From Prevotella sp. (GTDB lineage Bacteria > Bacteroidota > Bacteroidia > Bacteroidales > Bacteroidaceae): a DNA stretch of 64,000 bases. This document shows positions 28,689-36,680 of the stretch, piece by piece (position 1 is the stretch's first letter; every line of letters begins with the position of its first letter). Position numbers and translations under genes: made by a program. The notes under the pieces were generated by a model, which worked only from the letters and a program-made list of their open reading frames with translations, was not told where the DNA came from and ran no database searches. Location: positions 1 through 64,000 of the forward strand of contig JAJWLX010000003.1 in assembly GCA_021636625.1 (NCBI GenBank), in the 5' to 3' direction.

Positions 28689-29549
28689 TTATTGAGCCTG
28701 ATGTAGAAGTATCTCGGCATCTTTATTTCTTGTTTTTTTTGTCGGTACGAATCTAGTGTAAGGTCTTACTTCTAGTCCATCATCCTCTCGTGTCTGAACC
28801 CTTTCCCAATATGCCATATTATCGTAAGTAATAGCAATATTACGAGGATGAAAGCCACCGGCGAACCTGAAACTAACAGATTTAACTCTTTTACTTGCTT
28901 TGGAAAATTTTGCGATTTCTACCTGAAAATCCATAGGAAAATGTGAGGGATCCTCCATGCAACCTAGAATCTCTTTATCTTGAGAGTGAATAGCTACTTC
29001 TGCATCTGCTGGAAGTCTATCAAGCATTTCTGAAATGTTGTCCAGGATAATGCGCTTCATTTTTACTTTATTCATTTCATTCTCTTCCGATACTGCATCC
29101 TTAAAGATGCTGTATATATCCCTGTCGTGAACAGCAGAGATTAAAGCGCAATAAGACCAAGTACCATTATCGTTCATTACGAAATCTCTCCCAAACCAAA
29201 TGTCGTACATTCTCGGATTTGGCTGTCCGTAGGCATACATCTCTACGCTTCCTTTCCACTGAAAACGCTCCGTTTCGTATTTTTCTTTGGCTCTATACCA
29301 TTCGTCGTATTCCTTACCGAAGTCCTCCTTCCACATTTTCTCGTAAGTGGACTTTGCAAACGAGGGCCAGCATTTCGTTACTTTACCTCGACAGGTAATC
29401 CAGCCTGTGTCATTTAATCTTTTCCATAACGCCTCAATTCTATTATCGTCAGCATCTGGAAGGTACACTCTGTTACAATAACAAACAAACTCTTCTTTTG
29501 TAGGCAAAGTATTAGTGTCTATGCCCGTAATAAATGTAGCTTTTACCAT
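28689..29549 (-). CDS. Degenerate RNase H-like protein, paralogue of the next gene
   Basis: 286 residues, not recognisable alone. Set beside the RNase HI encoded just upstream (29561-30283), it shares the N-terminal module (PTKEEF ... LWKRLNDTGW, versus PTREEF ... LWKTCQKVGW). It also follows the same order of strands and helices through the catalytic domain, ending in FAGGFHPRNIAITYDNMAY versus VKGHNGDHYNEMADEMAYG. All four acidic catalytic positions look lost (for example TDSKY becomes HSQDKE). It is therefore probably a non-catalytic RNase H-fold protein; binding of RNA-DNA hybrid or regulation of its partner is inference. Confidence 0.6.
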   Translation of the reverse strand: MVKATFITGIDTNTLPTKEEFVCYCNRVYLPDADDNRIEALWKRLNDTGWITCRGKVTKCWPSFAKSTYEKMWKEDFGKEYDEWYRAKEKYETERFQWKGSVEMYAYGQPNPRMYDIWFGRDFVMNDNGTWSYCALISAVHDRDIYSIFKDAVSEENEMNKVKMKRIILDNISEMLDRLPADAEVAIHSQDKEILGCMEDPSHFPMDFQVEIAKFSKASKRVKSVSFRFAGGFHPRNIAITYDNMAYWERVQTREDDGLEVRPYTRFVPTKKTRNKDAEILLHQAQ

Positions 29550-29560
29550 AATTCTTTATC

Positions 29561-30283
29561 TTAGTGTCTATTACTTTTCTTTATTCCATATTTGTCGCAA
29601 ATCTCGCAATACGCTCCGTACGCCATTTCGTCAGCCATCTCGTTATAATGGTCGCCGTTATGGCCTTTAACCCAATGGAGGCGAACTCCTGACACGTGAC
29701 GAGAATGCTTTTGGTAGAGCTCCCATAGGTCACCGTTTGTGTCCGGCTTGTACGTCTTCTCCAGGGTCAGAATGCTATATTTGCTATCAGTATAAACATC
29801 AACGCAGGCGCCGTCCGGGCAGGCATTGACCGCAGAAATTATGGCAAGCAGCTCCATACGATTGTTCGTAGTGTTGAGTTGGCCGTGATTCTTGACTCTA
29901 ACAACCTCTCCATCCTTAATCAGGACATAGGCGGATCCACCTGCCTTTCTGAATGAGTTGTTGTCACAGCTACCATCAGTATAAGCGATGTAGTGCATTC
30001 CATTGTCCGGGAACTCCTCTTCTTCGCCGCTTTTTTCTGATACTGATGCTCGTTTGTATGGCTTGCGACCGAATTTTGGAAGCACGATGCCATTGTAGCA
30101 TATAACTAGTATCTGCCAGCTCTTTGGAGGGTCGCCGTTTTTCTTCCTCCAGCCGACTTTTTGGCAGGTTTTCCACAATTCTGATGTGAACTCTCTGTCA
30201 TTATACCCAAGCTTCAGTGAACAGAAGTCCTCAAACTCCTCGCGCGTGGGTATAATAATATTATTTTCTTTATCTTTATCCAT
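29561..30283 (-). CDS. rnhA: RNase HI with extra N-terminal module
   Basis: Cleaves RNA in RNA-DNA hybrids. The catalytic domain starts near residue 97 with IAYTDGSCDNN, and the four acidic residues are visible: Asp103, Glu144 (NRMELLA), Asp166 (VYTDSKY) and Asp218 (NEMADEMA). The first 70 residues form a separate small module shared with the downstream paralogue. A phage RNase H fits primer removal; the reverse transcriptase at 41-42 kb is another possible partner. It lies next to a long structured noncoding region. Confidence 0.92.
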   Translation of the reverse strand: MDKDKENNIIIPTREEFEDFCSLKLGYNDREFTSELWKTCQKVGWRKKNGDPPKSWQILVICYNGIVLPKFGRKPYKRASVSEKSGEEEEFPDNGMHYIAYTDGSCDNNSFRKAGGSAYVLIKDGEVVRVKNHGQLNTTNNRMELLAIISAVNACPDGACVDVYTDSKYSILTLEKTYKPDTNGDLWELYQKHSRHVSGVRLHWVKGHNGDHYNEMADEMAYGAYCEICDKYGIKKSNRH

Positions 30284-30339
30284 GATATAATATTTTATTT
30301 AAATTTATATTTACATTATTAAAAGAATATGGAACAGGT

Positions 30340-30740
30340 TGCAGATAGCTGATTGAGAGAATCCCCCTTACCCACAAGAAAAACTTGCAGGAGTAGGATT
30401 CCTCGAATGGCATGGACCCAGTATATTGACCCTTCATTCGACCTCTGCACGAACTACACGTGCTTCAGCGTCGCAGCTTTCGGATTGTAGCATCCACCCT
30501 TCTCGTGCCTTCTGCGATTAAACCCTGCACTTTTGCCATGAGTCCCACTTGCATTTAAAGTCTTGGTGTGCGTGGTGTATTCAGCCGTCTCTTCCACCTT
30601 GACTTCGAGGAATAGGATAAAAGAATTTACCCTATCCTCTGCTCAGTCGCTCTCTGAACATCGGATAGGGTATATCATGGAGTGGCAAAAGCCACTAAGA
30701 TAAAGCGTATTCAATTTACCAGTGAGCGATTTCTGATAAG
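30340..30740 (-). ncRNA. Candidate structured RNA with its own promoter
   Basis: No gene is seen between 30284 and 31021. The minus strand carries several stems: AGTGGC-TTTT-GCCACT (30696-30681), a 9-bp stem ACCCTATCC / GGATAGGGT (30671-30629) enclosing an inner stem with a G-U pair only on the minus strand, GCACG/CGTGC near 30460, TCGAATG/CATTCGA (30441-30403) and CAAG/CTTG (30387-30375). A 33-codon frame inside, ending near 30458, vaguely recalls the C terminus of TnpB proteins, so a decayed TnpB with its guide RNA is an alternative. Confidence 0.5.
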
Positions 30741-30746
30741 CTGATG

Positions 30747-30777
30747 CAAAGATACGACGATTATTCTTACCCTCCAA
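30747..30777 (-). promoter_or_regulatory. Promoter of the 30.3-30.7 kb RNA
   Basis: On the minus strand TATCTTTG lies at 30754-30747 and TTG at 30777-30775, a 20 nt gap, which is a full consensus Bacteroidota promoter. It points into the gene-free structured stretch. Confidence 0.75.
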
Positions 30778-30981
30778 ATGCCTGATTTGTGTCAAAAATC
30801 TGCTCATTCAAGTAAAAAGTAAAAACAAAAATCCCGAAACGGCTGATTTAGATATGAATTTCGGTTGGAGTAAAAACAGGAATTTGTGCCATTCATTAAA
30901 GTATAGAATATTTACATTAACACTTTTTAAGAAAAAAGAGCGTTTTTTGATGTGTTTTTAGTGGTGACTTTTAATAAAATA

Positions 30982-31009
30982 GCCGCCCATCTGTGAAGTG
31001 ATGAGCGGC
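30982..31009 (-). terminator. Terminator after the lipoprotein gene
   Basis: On the minus strand GCCGCTCATC pairs with GATGGGCGGC (one U-G pair) across an 8 nt loop, followed by TATTTTATT. Confidence 0.75.
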
Positions 31010-31021
31010 TAGTTGAATATT

Positions 31022-31537
31022 TTAATCGTCGGAATCGACTACTCTTCCGTTACTGATTACGTTGCAGAGCGCTCTGGAGAACAGGTAGTCTGCTCTTGCC
31101 TTCTCCTTGTCGCCTCCGCAATTTCTAAGGCATTCATTATAAACGTCCTTCTCCGTTCCGTACAGGTATCCTCCGTCAACATTCTCCAAAGCCTCCTTGA
31201 TTGAGCCTTTTCTCTGGTCTCTATCCTCCATATCCAATAGAGCCTCGTCGTATTGGGTTCCCCTCTCTCTGTTCTCCAGCTTCAGAAGCGTGTACTCCAT
31301 TTTGGAAGACGTATAGCCACCAAAGCCATTCTGTCCTCTTCCTATGAACGAAATGGTACACATGGAGTCGTTCGAGAATACTATCTTCTCTTTTGATATA
31401 CTGAAAGACTCCGGATTCTTCGCAAGTTCCTCTAATGTGCTTCGCAGCTGTTTCTTCGTCTTGTGTTCCATAGAATTGCAGGAAACAAGCGAAAAACCAG
31501 TAATAGAGATTATCGCTGCTAATAATACTTTCTTCAT
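31022..31537 (-). CDS. Phage-encoded lipoprotein, unknown function
   Basis: 171 residues with a lipoprotein signal peptide (LLAAIISITGFSLVSC, lipid Cys near residue 20). The mature part is hydrophilic, with TLEELAKNPESFSISKEKIV and SFIGRGQNGFGGYTSSKMEY; the latter phrase recalls small Bacteroidota lipoproteins. No enzyme motif is seen. A surface lipoprotein carried by a prophage could alter the host envelope or exclude other phages, which is inference. It is the first gene left of the cassette array. Confidence 0.7.
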   Translation of the reverse strand: MKKVLLAAIISITGFSLVSCNSMEHKTKKQLRSTLEELAKNPESFSISKEKIVFSNDSMCTISFIGRGQNGFGGYTSSKMEYTLLKLENRERGTQYDEALLDMEDRDQRKGSIKEALENVDGGYLYGTEKDVYNECLRNCGGDKEKARADYLFSRALCNVISNGRVVDSDD

Positions 31538-31660
31538 AACATTCCGCTTGACCGTGTTGCGTAGGGCTTGGTTATTAATTGTAGGAGCCGAAGCTCCCTA
31601 TTTTTGGCTAATCGGGGCCGTTTTAAAAATCCTCCCCTACCCTCACGGGCAAGAGAGGAC

Positions 31661-31685
31661 AACCATTTAAACTAATCTAGTTATG
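31661..31685 (+). repeat. Leader-like unit in reverse orientation (copy 1)
   Basis: AACCATTTAAAC ... AATCTAGTTATG on the plus strand resembles the array's leader but points the opposite way, and its ATG opens only a three-codon frame (ATG AAT TAC TAG). It is preceded by a small stem CCTC/GAGG. An almost identical unit lies at 36011-36036. Confidence 0.6.
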
Positions 31686-31701
31686 AATTACTAGAAGTAT
31701 A

Positions 31702-32100
31702 TCATTTTCCGCCTTTGATGACATCCCATACGGAATGCTTTCCGTCGGCAGTGAGAAGGTTTCCGCAACCGTCGATAGGTCTTCCTCTCTCATCCTCCCA
31801 ATGGTCATGATACCAGTGATACCACTTTGCGACAAACTCCTCGTAAGGCATTGTCTCCCGAACATCGCTGAGGCTGTTGCGCTCTTCCTCTGTAGGGGAT
31901 GAGACGAAATCATCCGTGTAATCGTCCATTCTATAGAAAAAATCATTGTCGAAGTCACGAAGTGCCTTGTCGAGCTCATCGTAACCCTTGATTTCCCCAT
32001 CGAACGCCTTTTCCCAGATATTTTTAAGTTTCTCGGCATATTCCTCACGGCATTCGTTGGCGTAATTGGCCAACTCTTCTTCTGTAAATCCTTCTAACAT
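31702..32100 (-). CDS. Acidic phage protein, unknown function
   Basis: 132 residues, strongly acidic and aromatic (YDELDKALRDFDNDFFYRMD, KWYHWYHDHWEDERGRPIDG). No family is recognised. The ATG at 32100 follows the standard leader (TTAACCAATTAAAG ... AGAATT), and the upstream hairpin GGAGATGGC/GCCATCTCC spans 32135-32157. It is the leftmost gene of the cassette array. Confidence 0.75.
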   Translation of the reverse strand: MLEGFTEEELANYANECREEYAEKLKNIWEKAFDGEIKGYDELDKALRDFDNDFFYRMDDYTDDFVSSPTEEERNSLSDVRETMPYEEFVAKWYHWYHDHWEDERGRPIDGCGNLLTADGKHSVWDVIKGGK

Positions 32101-32142
32101 AATTCTAAAAACTTTAATTGGTTAAACAATAGCAGGAGATGG

Positions 32143-33186
32143 CTAATGGCCATCTCCAGTTTTAGCTTGGTCCTCATCTAGACCATCATCCAGATCCTTA
32201 TCGTATACACCGAACAGTCTCAGGGTACTGCTGTCAATCTCCGTCTTCCCGACAATGTAGCGCTGCGTCATCTGGATATTAGGCTTACCGTTACTAGTAT
32301 GCCCCATCATGACGGCAATTTGTTCTAGCGGTACTCCTTTCTTGGAAAGATTCGTTGCGAACGAACGCCTACCTGTGTGCGAAGAAATGAAGCGGTACTT
32401 CTTTCCGGTCTCCTCCTTTCCGGCCTTGAATACCTTCGTGTTCGCATCTATTCCGCATTCACGGCAGATATCACGAAGGGTTCTGTTGAAGGTCATCTCG
32501 CTGATTTCACCAGGAAGGGGCTCAACGCCAGTGCCGCATACCAGGAACGGACGGAGCTTCTTGTGAAGAGGAACCCTCACCTCTGTCTTGGTCTTCTGTG
32601 CTACATACACCAGGAAGTGTCCTGTATCATCGATGTTCTCGGGGGTTATCCTCTGACAATCGCTATATCGTGCTCCACAGAGGCATTCCATGAGGAACAT
32701 GCGCTGAACATATCTCTTCGTCTGTCCTCTTGGATTGTAATTGATGATTCTGTTTATCTCCTCATCTGAGAGGTAGACAGACTGGACAGGAACAGCCTTC
32801 GTTCTTAGTATCTTTCCGAACGTAGGGCTGTTTATCTCCTTTGTCGCATCGTTCTCACGTATCACTGCCTTGATCGTGGCGCATACGGTCTTTGCGGAGT
32901 TGGGAGCGTAGTTCTCCTTGATCTTCTCAAAGAGGTCACGGAGGTTGTCGTCAGTGATGTCTTCCCACAATGGCTTGTGGCCCAACAGCTCATCGAACAT
33001 TCTCACGACCTTGACGAACTTCGGATACTTCCAGATATAAGCTCCGTAGAAGGTGTTGTGCCTCCATGCGTTGCTGTGATAGTCAGAGAACCAGCCCTGC
33101 TTGATAGCGAGCTTGTACTTCTCCTGCTGAACAGGGCTTAACAGTCGTTCCCAGTCTCTTGTCTTGATTCTTAATTCTTCTGTCAT
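32143..33186 (-). CDS. Second tyrosine recombinase
   Basis: 347 residues, unlike the integrase at 26.5 kb. A core-binding domain covers about 20-130. The catalytic domain keeps every expected residue: Arg-I in CLCGARYSDC (near 172), Lys in AQKTKTEVRV, HxxR in SSHTGRRSFAT (near 275), His in MMGHTSNG and Tyr in MTQRYIVG (near 307). Its stop codon lies in the loop of the next hairpin. It has its own promoter-like sequence. Possible roles are excision, dimer resolution or inversion; acting on the array's hairpins is speculation. Confidence 0.88.
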   Translation of the reverse strand: MTEELRIKTRDWERLLSPVQQEKYKLAIKQGWFSDYHSNAWRHNTFYGAYIWKYPKFVKVVRMFDELLGHKPLWEDITDDNLRDLFEKIKENYAPNSAKTVCATIKAVIRENDATKEINSPTFGKILRTKAVPVQSVYLSDEEINRIINYNPRGQTKRYVQRMFLMECLCGARYSDCQRITPENIDDTGHFLVYVAQKTKTEVRVPLHKKLRPFLVCGTGVEPLPGEISEMTFNRTLRDICRECGIDANTKVFKAGKEETGKKYRFISSHTGRRSFATNLSKKGVPLEQIAVMMGHTSNGKPNIQMTQRYIVGKTEIDSSTLRLFGVYDKDLDDGLDEDQAKTGDGH

Positions 33187-33212
33187 AATTCTATTATTTT
33201 GGTTACTAGTGG

Positions 33213-33220
33213 CAAAGATA
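33213..33220 (-). promoter_or_regulatory. -7 box upstream of the second recombinase
   Basis: On the minus strand TATCTTTG is 27 nt before the ATG at 33186, placing the transcript start about where the conserved leader begins. No TTG at -33 is seen. Confidence 0.5.
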
Positions 33221-33269
33221 CTAAAAGTTTATAATATAAACCATCATCTTTGCCATTTTTAACGCTAAA

Positions 33270-33590
33270 TTAACTTTCGAACTCATCGTTTAGCTCGTAG
33301 GCAATACTGGCGAGCGACTCGAAGTCCATCTCGAAATCCATAGGGGATACTCTCTTCACCACTCTTTTGTAGCTCATCATACGTAGCGTGATAGTCGGGA
33401 TAGCGGTATCCTCGCCGTTAGTTTCAATGAGGACAGCTTCGAAAAGCCCGTCGCTGCACTTAACCGGACGTTTCAGCTCTTTGCGGATGATTCCGTGCTC
33501 ATACATTATCTCACGGATGGTGCATGCAAGCTCCATCTTGGCTGTTGAACGCAACTCATCAATCTTGTCTTTCAATACTTTTCTATCCAT
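33270..33590 (-). CDS. Small phage protein, unknown function
   Basis: 106 residues. The N-terminal half looks helical (KDKIDELRSTAKMELACTIR), the rest a small beta-rich domain (LFEAVLIETNGEDTAIPTIT) and an acidic helix at the end. No family is recognised. It has an AACC-AGATTATG-type leader and is preceded by a hairpin at 33617-33637 that pairs best on the minus strand. Confidence 0.7.
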   Translation of the reverse strand: MDRKVLKDKIDELRSTAKMELACTIREIMYEHGIIRKELKRPVKCSDGLFEAVLIETNGEDTAIPTITLRMMSYKRVVKRVSPMDFEMDFESLASIAYELNDEFES

Positions 33591-33647
33591 AATCTTAATA
33601 TTTTGGTTTAACTTGATGCCCGCCGTTTTCCGGTAGGCTTGTTTGGC

Positions 33648-34247
33648 TTACTGATTCTCTACGATGTGATTGGCAATCTCAGCCTCAATGTGTTCCTTGA
33701 ACCATCTGCACGCAGCATCAAGCTTCCATCTGAGGTCGTCATCGTGGATATAGCTCGTCATCGTGCGGGCATTCTCGATATCCTGGAGCATCCCACACAC
33801 TCCATAGTGATACTTCTCGTCCTCATAGAGCTTGTAGTCAAGCTTTCGAACTAAAGTACATTCATCCTCGGTTACATCGAACGTATCTCCGTCCTCGTCC
33901 TTGAGTGATATTCGGTCTCCTGATATATCATCTACGGTGCATATCTTGAAATTCTCGTACCACTTATCGAAATCGTCAGGATCTGGATTGTTCCACATAA
34001 CCTTGTCGCCAAGCGTTACGCTGTTTCCGTTAACGTCCGAGAACTCTCCCTTCCAGTTGATTCCCGCACCTTCGTATTCTCCGATAAGACCTAGCCAGTC
34101 CTCATCGGTTGCCACGTCCAGGCTGTCGAGGTCTTCCTTTGGAGTCTTACTGTGTCTGCGGAAGCAGTTGATTGTGTCCAATGTCTCGCCTGGGTAATCA
34201 TTCTCGGATGCGAATCTCTTTACTCTTTCAATATCGGTCATATTCAT
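33648..34247 (-). CDS. Acidic phage protein with a small beta domain
   Basis: 199 residues. The start MNMTDIERVKRF at 34247 follows the array leader. The centre (about 78-125: SVTLGDKVMWNNPDPDDFDK, then DRISLKDEDGDTFDVTEDEC) resembles a small SH3-like or Tudor-like barrel. The C terminus is helical (LRWKLDAACRWFKEHIEAEI). No known family is assigned. Confidence 0.75.
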   Translation of the reverse strand: MNMTDIERVKRFASENDYPGETLDTINCFRRHSKTPKEDLDSLDVATDEDWLGLIGEYEGAGINWKGEFSDVNGNSVTLGDKVMWNNPDPDDFDKWYENFKICTVDDISGDRISLKDEDGDTFDVTEDECTLVRKLDYKLYEDEKYHYGVCGMLQDIENARTMTSYIHDDDLRWKLDAACRWFKEHIEAEIANHIVENQ

Positions 34248-34290
34248 AAATTTTAATTGGTTAAACATTGCACCCTCCGAAGAGGGCTGT

Positions 34291-34686
34291 TTAGGCTTTC
34301 TGGTAAGCGAGAATCTGTATGTGGCGCATCTCGAAATTGGCGAAGATGTTGAGATATACACCATCGTCAGTAAGAAGGGTAACTCCATTGTTCTCCTCTG
34401 TGATGATTTTCTTTTTCTCTGTGCCCATGAGGTTGTTCACCAAATCATTTGCCACGATAGCCAAACGGAGCTTATTCGCGCTGTCCTTTATCCATCTGAC
34501 ATCCATGGCATTGCCATAGACCTCTGCATGACATGCATTTGAGTAGATAAACCCGACAGCCTCGTTGCATCCGTCGTCCGTATACTCGCCATCATCGAAC
34601 ATCTTCACCCACAGAGACTCATAATAGAGTTCATTCTCCATGTCGTACTTATTCAACTTGATCACATTTACATCTACTATTTCCAT
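34291..34686 (-). CDS. Small phage protein, unknown function
   Basis: 131 residues starting MEIVDVNVIKLNKYDMENEL; an in-frame ATG two codons earlier (34692) is possible. Mixed alpha/beta, with a C-terminal patch TLLTDDGVYLNIFANFEMRH. Leader and hairpin (34713-34737, with a minus-strand G-U pair) are of the array type. No family is recognised. Confidence 0.72.
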   Translation of the reverse strand: MEIVDVNVIKLNKYDMENELYYESLWVKMFDDGEYTDDGCNEAVGFIYSNACHAEVYGNAMDVRWIKDSANKLRLAIVANDLVNNLMGTEKKKIITEENNGVTLLTDDGVYLNIFANFEMRHIQILAYQKA

Positions 34687-34750
34687 AATCATTCTATTTA
34701 ATTGGTTAATACTAGGAGCGTGAAACAAAATGTTCCACGCCTTATTCGGC

Positions 34751-35185
34751 TCAAACCGGCAGAGACACGATGTACTCCTTCTTCTTCTTTCGTGTTCTAC
34801 TCTTCACAGTGAATCCACAAAAATCTCTCAGCCACCCGGCAGCATTGCCTATGAACGGCTCGTTCACCATAAGGATAGGACGAAGCATTCCGCTCTTCTT
34901 CATGTACTGATAGTCTATGAAGTCGAACGGATCATCCGGGTCCTCACTCTTTTTTGCCCATATGTTCACATCGAGATAGTCGATGAAGTCTCCCTCTGGC
35001 GGGTTATCCATCTCAATGAACCTCTTTGGAGTCAGGAGAATCGTTTCCTTTGCCTCATGTGTCATGAAGAAATTCTCCACAACCTCGTCGAACTTGTCCA
35101 TGTCCATCTTTTTCTGGACGATTCCCTTTCTCTTCATGATGTCAGAAGCCTTGATCATTTTTGTTCCTCTTCTTGCTGTTGCCAT
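34751..35185 (-). CDS. Small phage protein, unknown function
   Basis: 144 residues with basic ends (MATARRGTKMIKASD; KSRTRKKKKEYIVSLPV) and an acidic middle (SEDPDDPFDFIDYQYMKK). No family is recognised. It ends in TGA directly before the hairpin, showing that TGA is a real stop in this phage. The hairpin before its ATG is at 35219-35234. Confidence 0.72.
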   Translation of the reverse strand: MATARRGTKMIKASDIMKRKGIVQKKMDMDKFDEVVENFFMTHEAKETILLTPKRFIEMDNPPEGDFIDYLDVNIWAKKSEDPDDPFDFIDYQYMKKSGMLRPILMVNEPFIGNAAGWLRDFCGFTVKSRTRKKKKEYIVSLPV

Positions 35186-35238
35186 AATTCACAAATTTTA
35201 AATGGTTAGACATAGAACCCTCCGAAGAGGGCTTTTGG

Positions 35239-35943
35239 CTAGTGTGCGAGGAATCCAACCGCCTGACCCTTGCCGATGGACCAGCATAGTCTGTCTTCCT
35301 TCAGGCATTCCGTACAGTTGCCGGTACAGAGTAACGTTCCCTGTGGAGCCGAAGTCTCGCTCTCGAAGATAGGATGTGCCTCCGGGAATCCGTGTCGGTT
35401 ATCCATCTTAAGACCAAGCCATCCCGAGAAGAGGATGTGCATATTCTCCGGAATGACGTTACCATCATCTAGGTACTCGTTGCACACGTCGAACATCTTC
35501 GTGAACGCCAGGAACTTGGTATCCATATGCTTGCGAGCAATCTCGCACATCTTGTCAAGATACCATTTGTCCTGTATGTCGCCACCGATGTGGAATCGGA
35601 ATGCTCTAGGATAGCGGTAGTTGAGGTAGTCATCAATCTCCTTGAAGTATCGCTCAGGATCCTCGTGTAGGATGGCAGAGTTGATGGCTCTCGTCTTGAT
35701 GACCTCCTTGTAGATCATGTCGTTGCGCAGGTCGTAGCAGCTCTTGGAACAGATTGCGCAGTTACCGCAGTCCATGACCGGGATAAGCGATACAGATGGG
35801 ATTGCTCCCAACTTGCTGTTGCCCTCACTGATCTTGACGTGCAGATTCTCTACGTCCTCTAATGCATTCTCGTAAGCTGCCTGTGCCTTTGACAGACGGT
35901 TTTTCATACCTTCCTTGTTTAATGTCCAGTAATTTCTACTCAT
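35239..35943 (-). CDS. Gp88-like phage protein
   Basis: 234 residues resembling the phage gene product 88 family, whose biochemical role is unknown. The family cysteine pattern is visible: VMDCGNCAICSKSCYDLRND (about residues 55-75), then FRFHIGGDIQD, FLAFTKMFDVCNEYL, and a C-terminal group TLLCTGNCTECLKEDRLCW. The spacing suggests bound metal or an iron-sulphur cluster. The start at 35943 follows the array leader. Confidence 0.75.
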   Translation of the reverse strand: MSRNYWTLNKEGMKNRLSKAQAAYENALEDVENLHVKISEGNSKLGAIPSVSLIPVMDCGNCAICSKSCYDLRNDMIYKEVIKTRAINSAILHEDPERYFKEIDDYLNYRYPRAFRFHIGGDIQDKWYLDKMCEIARKHMDTKFLAFTKMFDVCNEYLDDGNVIPENMHILFSGWLGLKMDNRHGFPEAHPIFESETSAPQGTLLCTGNCTECLKEDRLCWSIGKGQAVGFLAH

Positions 35944-35975
35944 AATTCTAATTAAATTGGTTAAACTTGGGGTAC

Positions 35976-36006
35976 AAAAAAACCGGCGTGTCTCACGACA
36001 GACCGG
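35976..36006 (-). terminator. Rho-independent terminator inside the array
   Basis: On the minus strand CCGG..TGTC / GACA..CCGG is followed by a seven-T run (35982-35976). It is one of few array gaps with a true T-run, so transcription probably restarts before the gp88-like gene. Confidence 0.75.
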
Positions 36007-36010
36007 CTTG

Positions 36011-36036
36011 AACCATTTAAACAAAATCTAGTTATG
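36011..36036 (+). repeat. Leader-like unit in reverse orientation (copy 2)
   Basis: AACCATTTAAAC ... AATCTAGTTATG on the plus strand, nearly identical to 31661-31685, lies between two minus-strand genes next to a terminator. The ATG opens a frame with no gene-like content. Confidence 0.6.
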
Positions 36037-36073
36037 ATAAGGAGCCAGCCGCTGCTAACGGCTGACCTTTTGG

Positions 36074-36466
36074 CTAATCTTCATCTACTTTTACATTGTA
36101 GTGAAATCTTACAGTAAGGTAGTCCATACACAGAGAGAATGTATAGATTAAAGGCTCTGCCTGTCGTTCGTCGAGATACTGCTTCGTCTCGTAACAATAT
36201 ATGTTGTTCTTGGACTCGCCTGTTAGTCGTTTGACAATCTCTCTGCCCCACTCTGATGTGCTCCACGGGCGTAGCTTCTTGATAGACAAGTAGTTTTCAT
36301 TATACTCTATCATTGTAGGTACACCGCCGACAAATCCCAATGAGAACTTATCGCTAAGATATTGCGAATCATCAAAGATAGCATCGAGAAGTGATTCCTC
36401 AACGACATTCTTTCCATCAATAGGAGCCTTCACATACTTTCTTGTGTCTACATTAATTTTCTTCAT
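36074..36466 (-). CDS. Small phage protein, unknown function
   Basis: 130 residues: MKKINVDTRKYVKAPIDGKN at the start, a middle with GFVGGVPTMIEYNENYLSIK, and a C terminus rich in aromatic and strand-forming residues (YTFSLCMDYLTVRFHYNVKV). No family is recognised. It is preceded by the array leader and an 8-bp stem TCGGTTAC/GTAACCGA (36497-36519). Confidence 0.72.
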   Translation of the reverse strand: MKKINVDTRKYVKAPIDGKNVVEESLLDAIFDDSQYLSDKFSLGFVGGVPTMIEYNENYLSIKKLRPWSTSEWGREIVKRLTGESKNNIYCYETKQYLDERQAEPLIYTFSLCMDYLTVRFHYNVKVDED

Positions 36467-36529
36467 AATCCTTCATTTTATTGGTTAGACATTGAATCGG
36501 TTACCGAATCAGTAACCGACTTTTGGCTA

Positions 36530-36680
36530 GAATGGCTCCCGGCTGGCGCCTTACTCTAAAAGTTTGATCTAGAGAGCTTAGATTGAAGGATTACCTCCAG
36601 TAGTAACTGGAGGAGATCCTTCGTTGAAGAAGCTCTTGTGAATTCTTGCCGGGCCACCATACTACAGGCGGCGAACCTTA
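36530..36680 (-). ncRNA. Short structured noncoding stretch
   Basis: A gap of about 150 bases longer than the usual array gap. It holds a three-level fold: AGAGCTT/AAGCTCT (36573-36579 with 36630-36636) encloses AAGGAT/ATCCTT and CCTCCAGT/ACTGGAGG (36586-36621). The left end still carries the AGCCAAAA phrase and hairpin of an array unit. No gene fits between. Confidence 0.5.

Noticed and set aside
30458..30570. A TnpB C-terminal remnant as a gene
   Set aside because: Only about 33 codons resemble TnpB ends from memory and upstream frames are closed by stops; kept only as an alternative explanation for the RNA.
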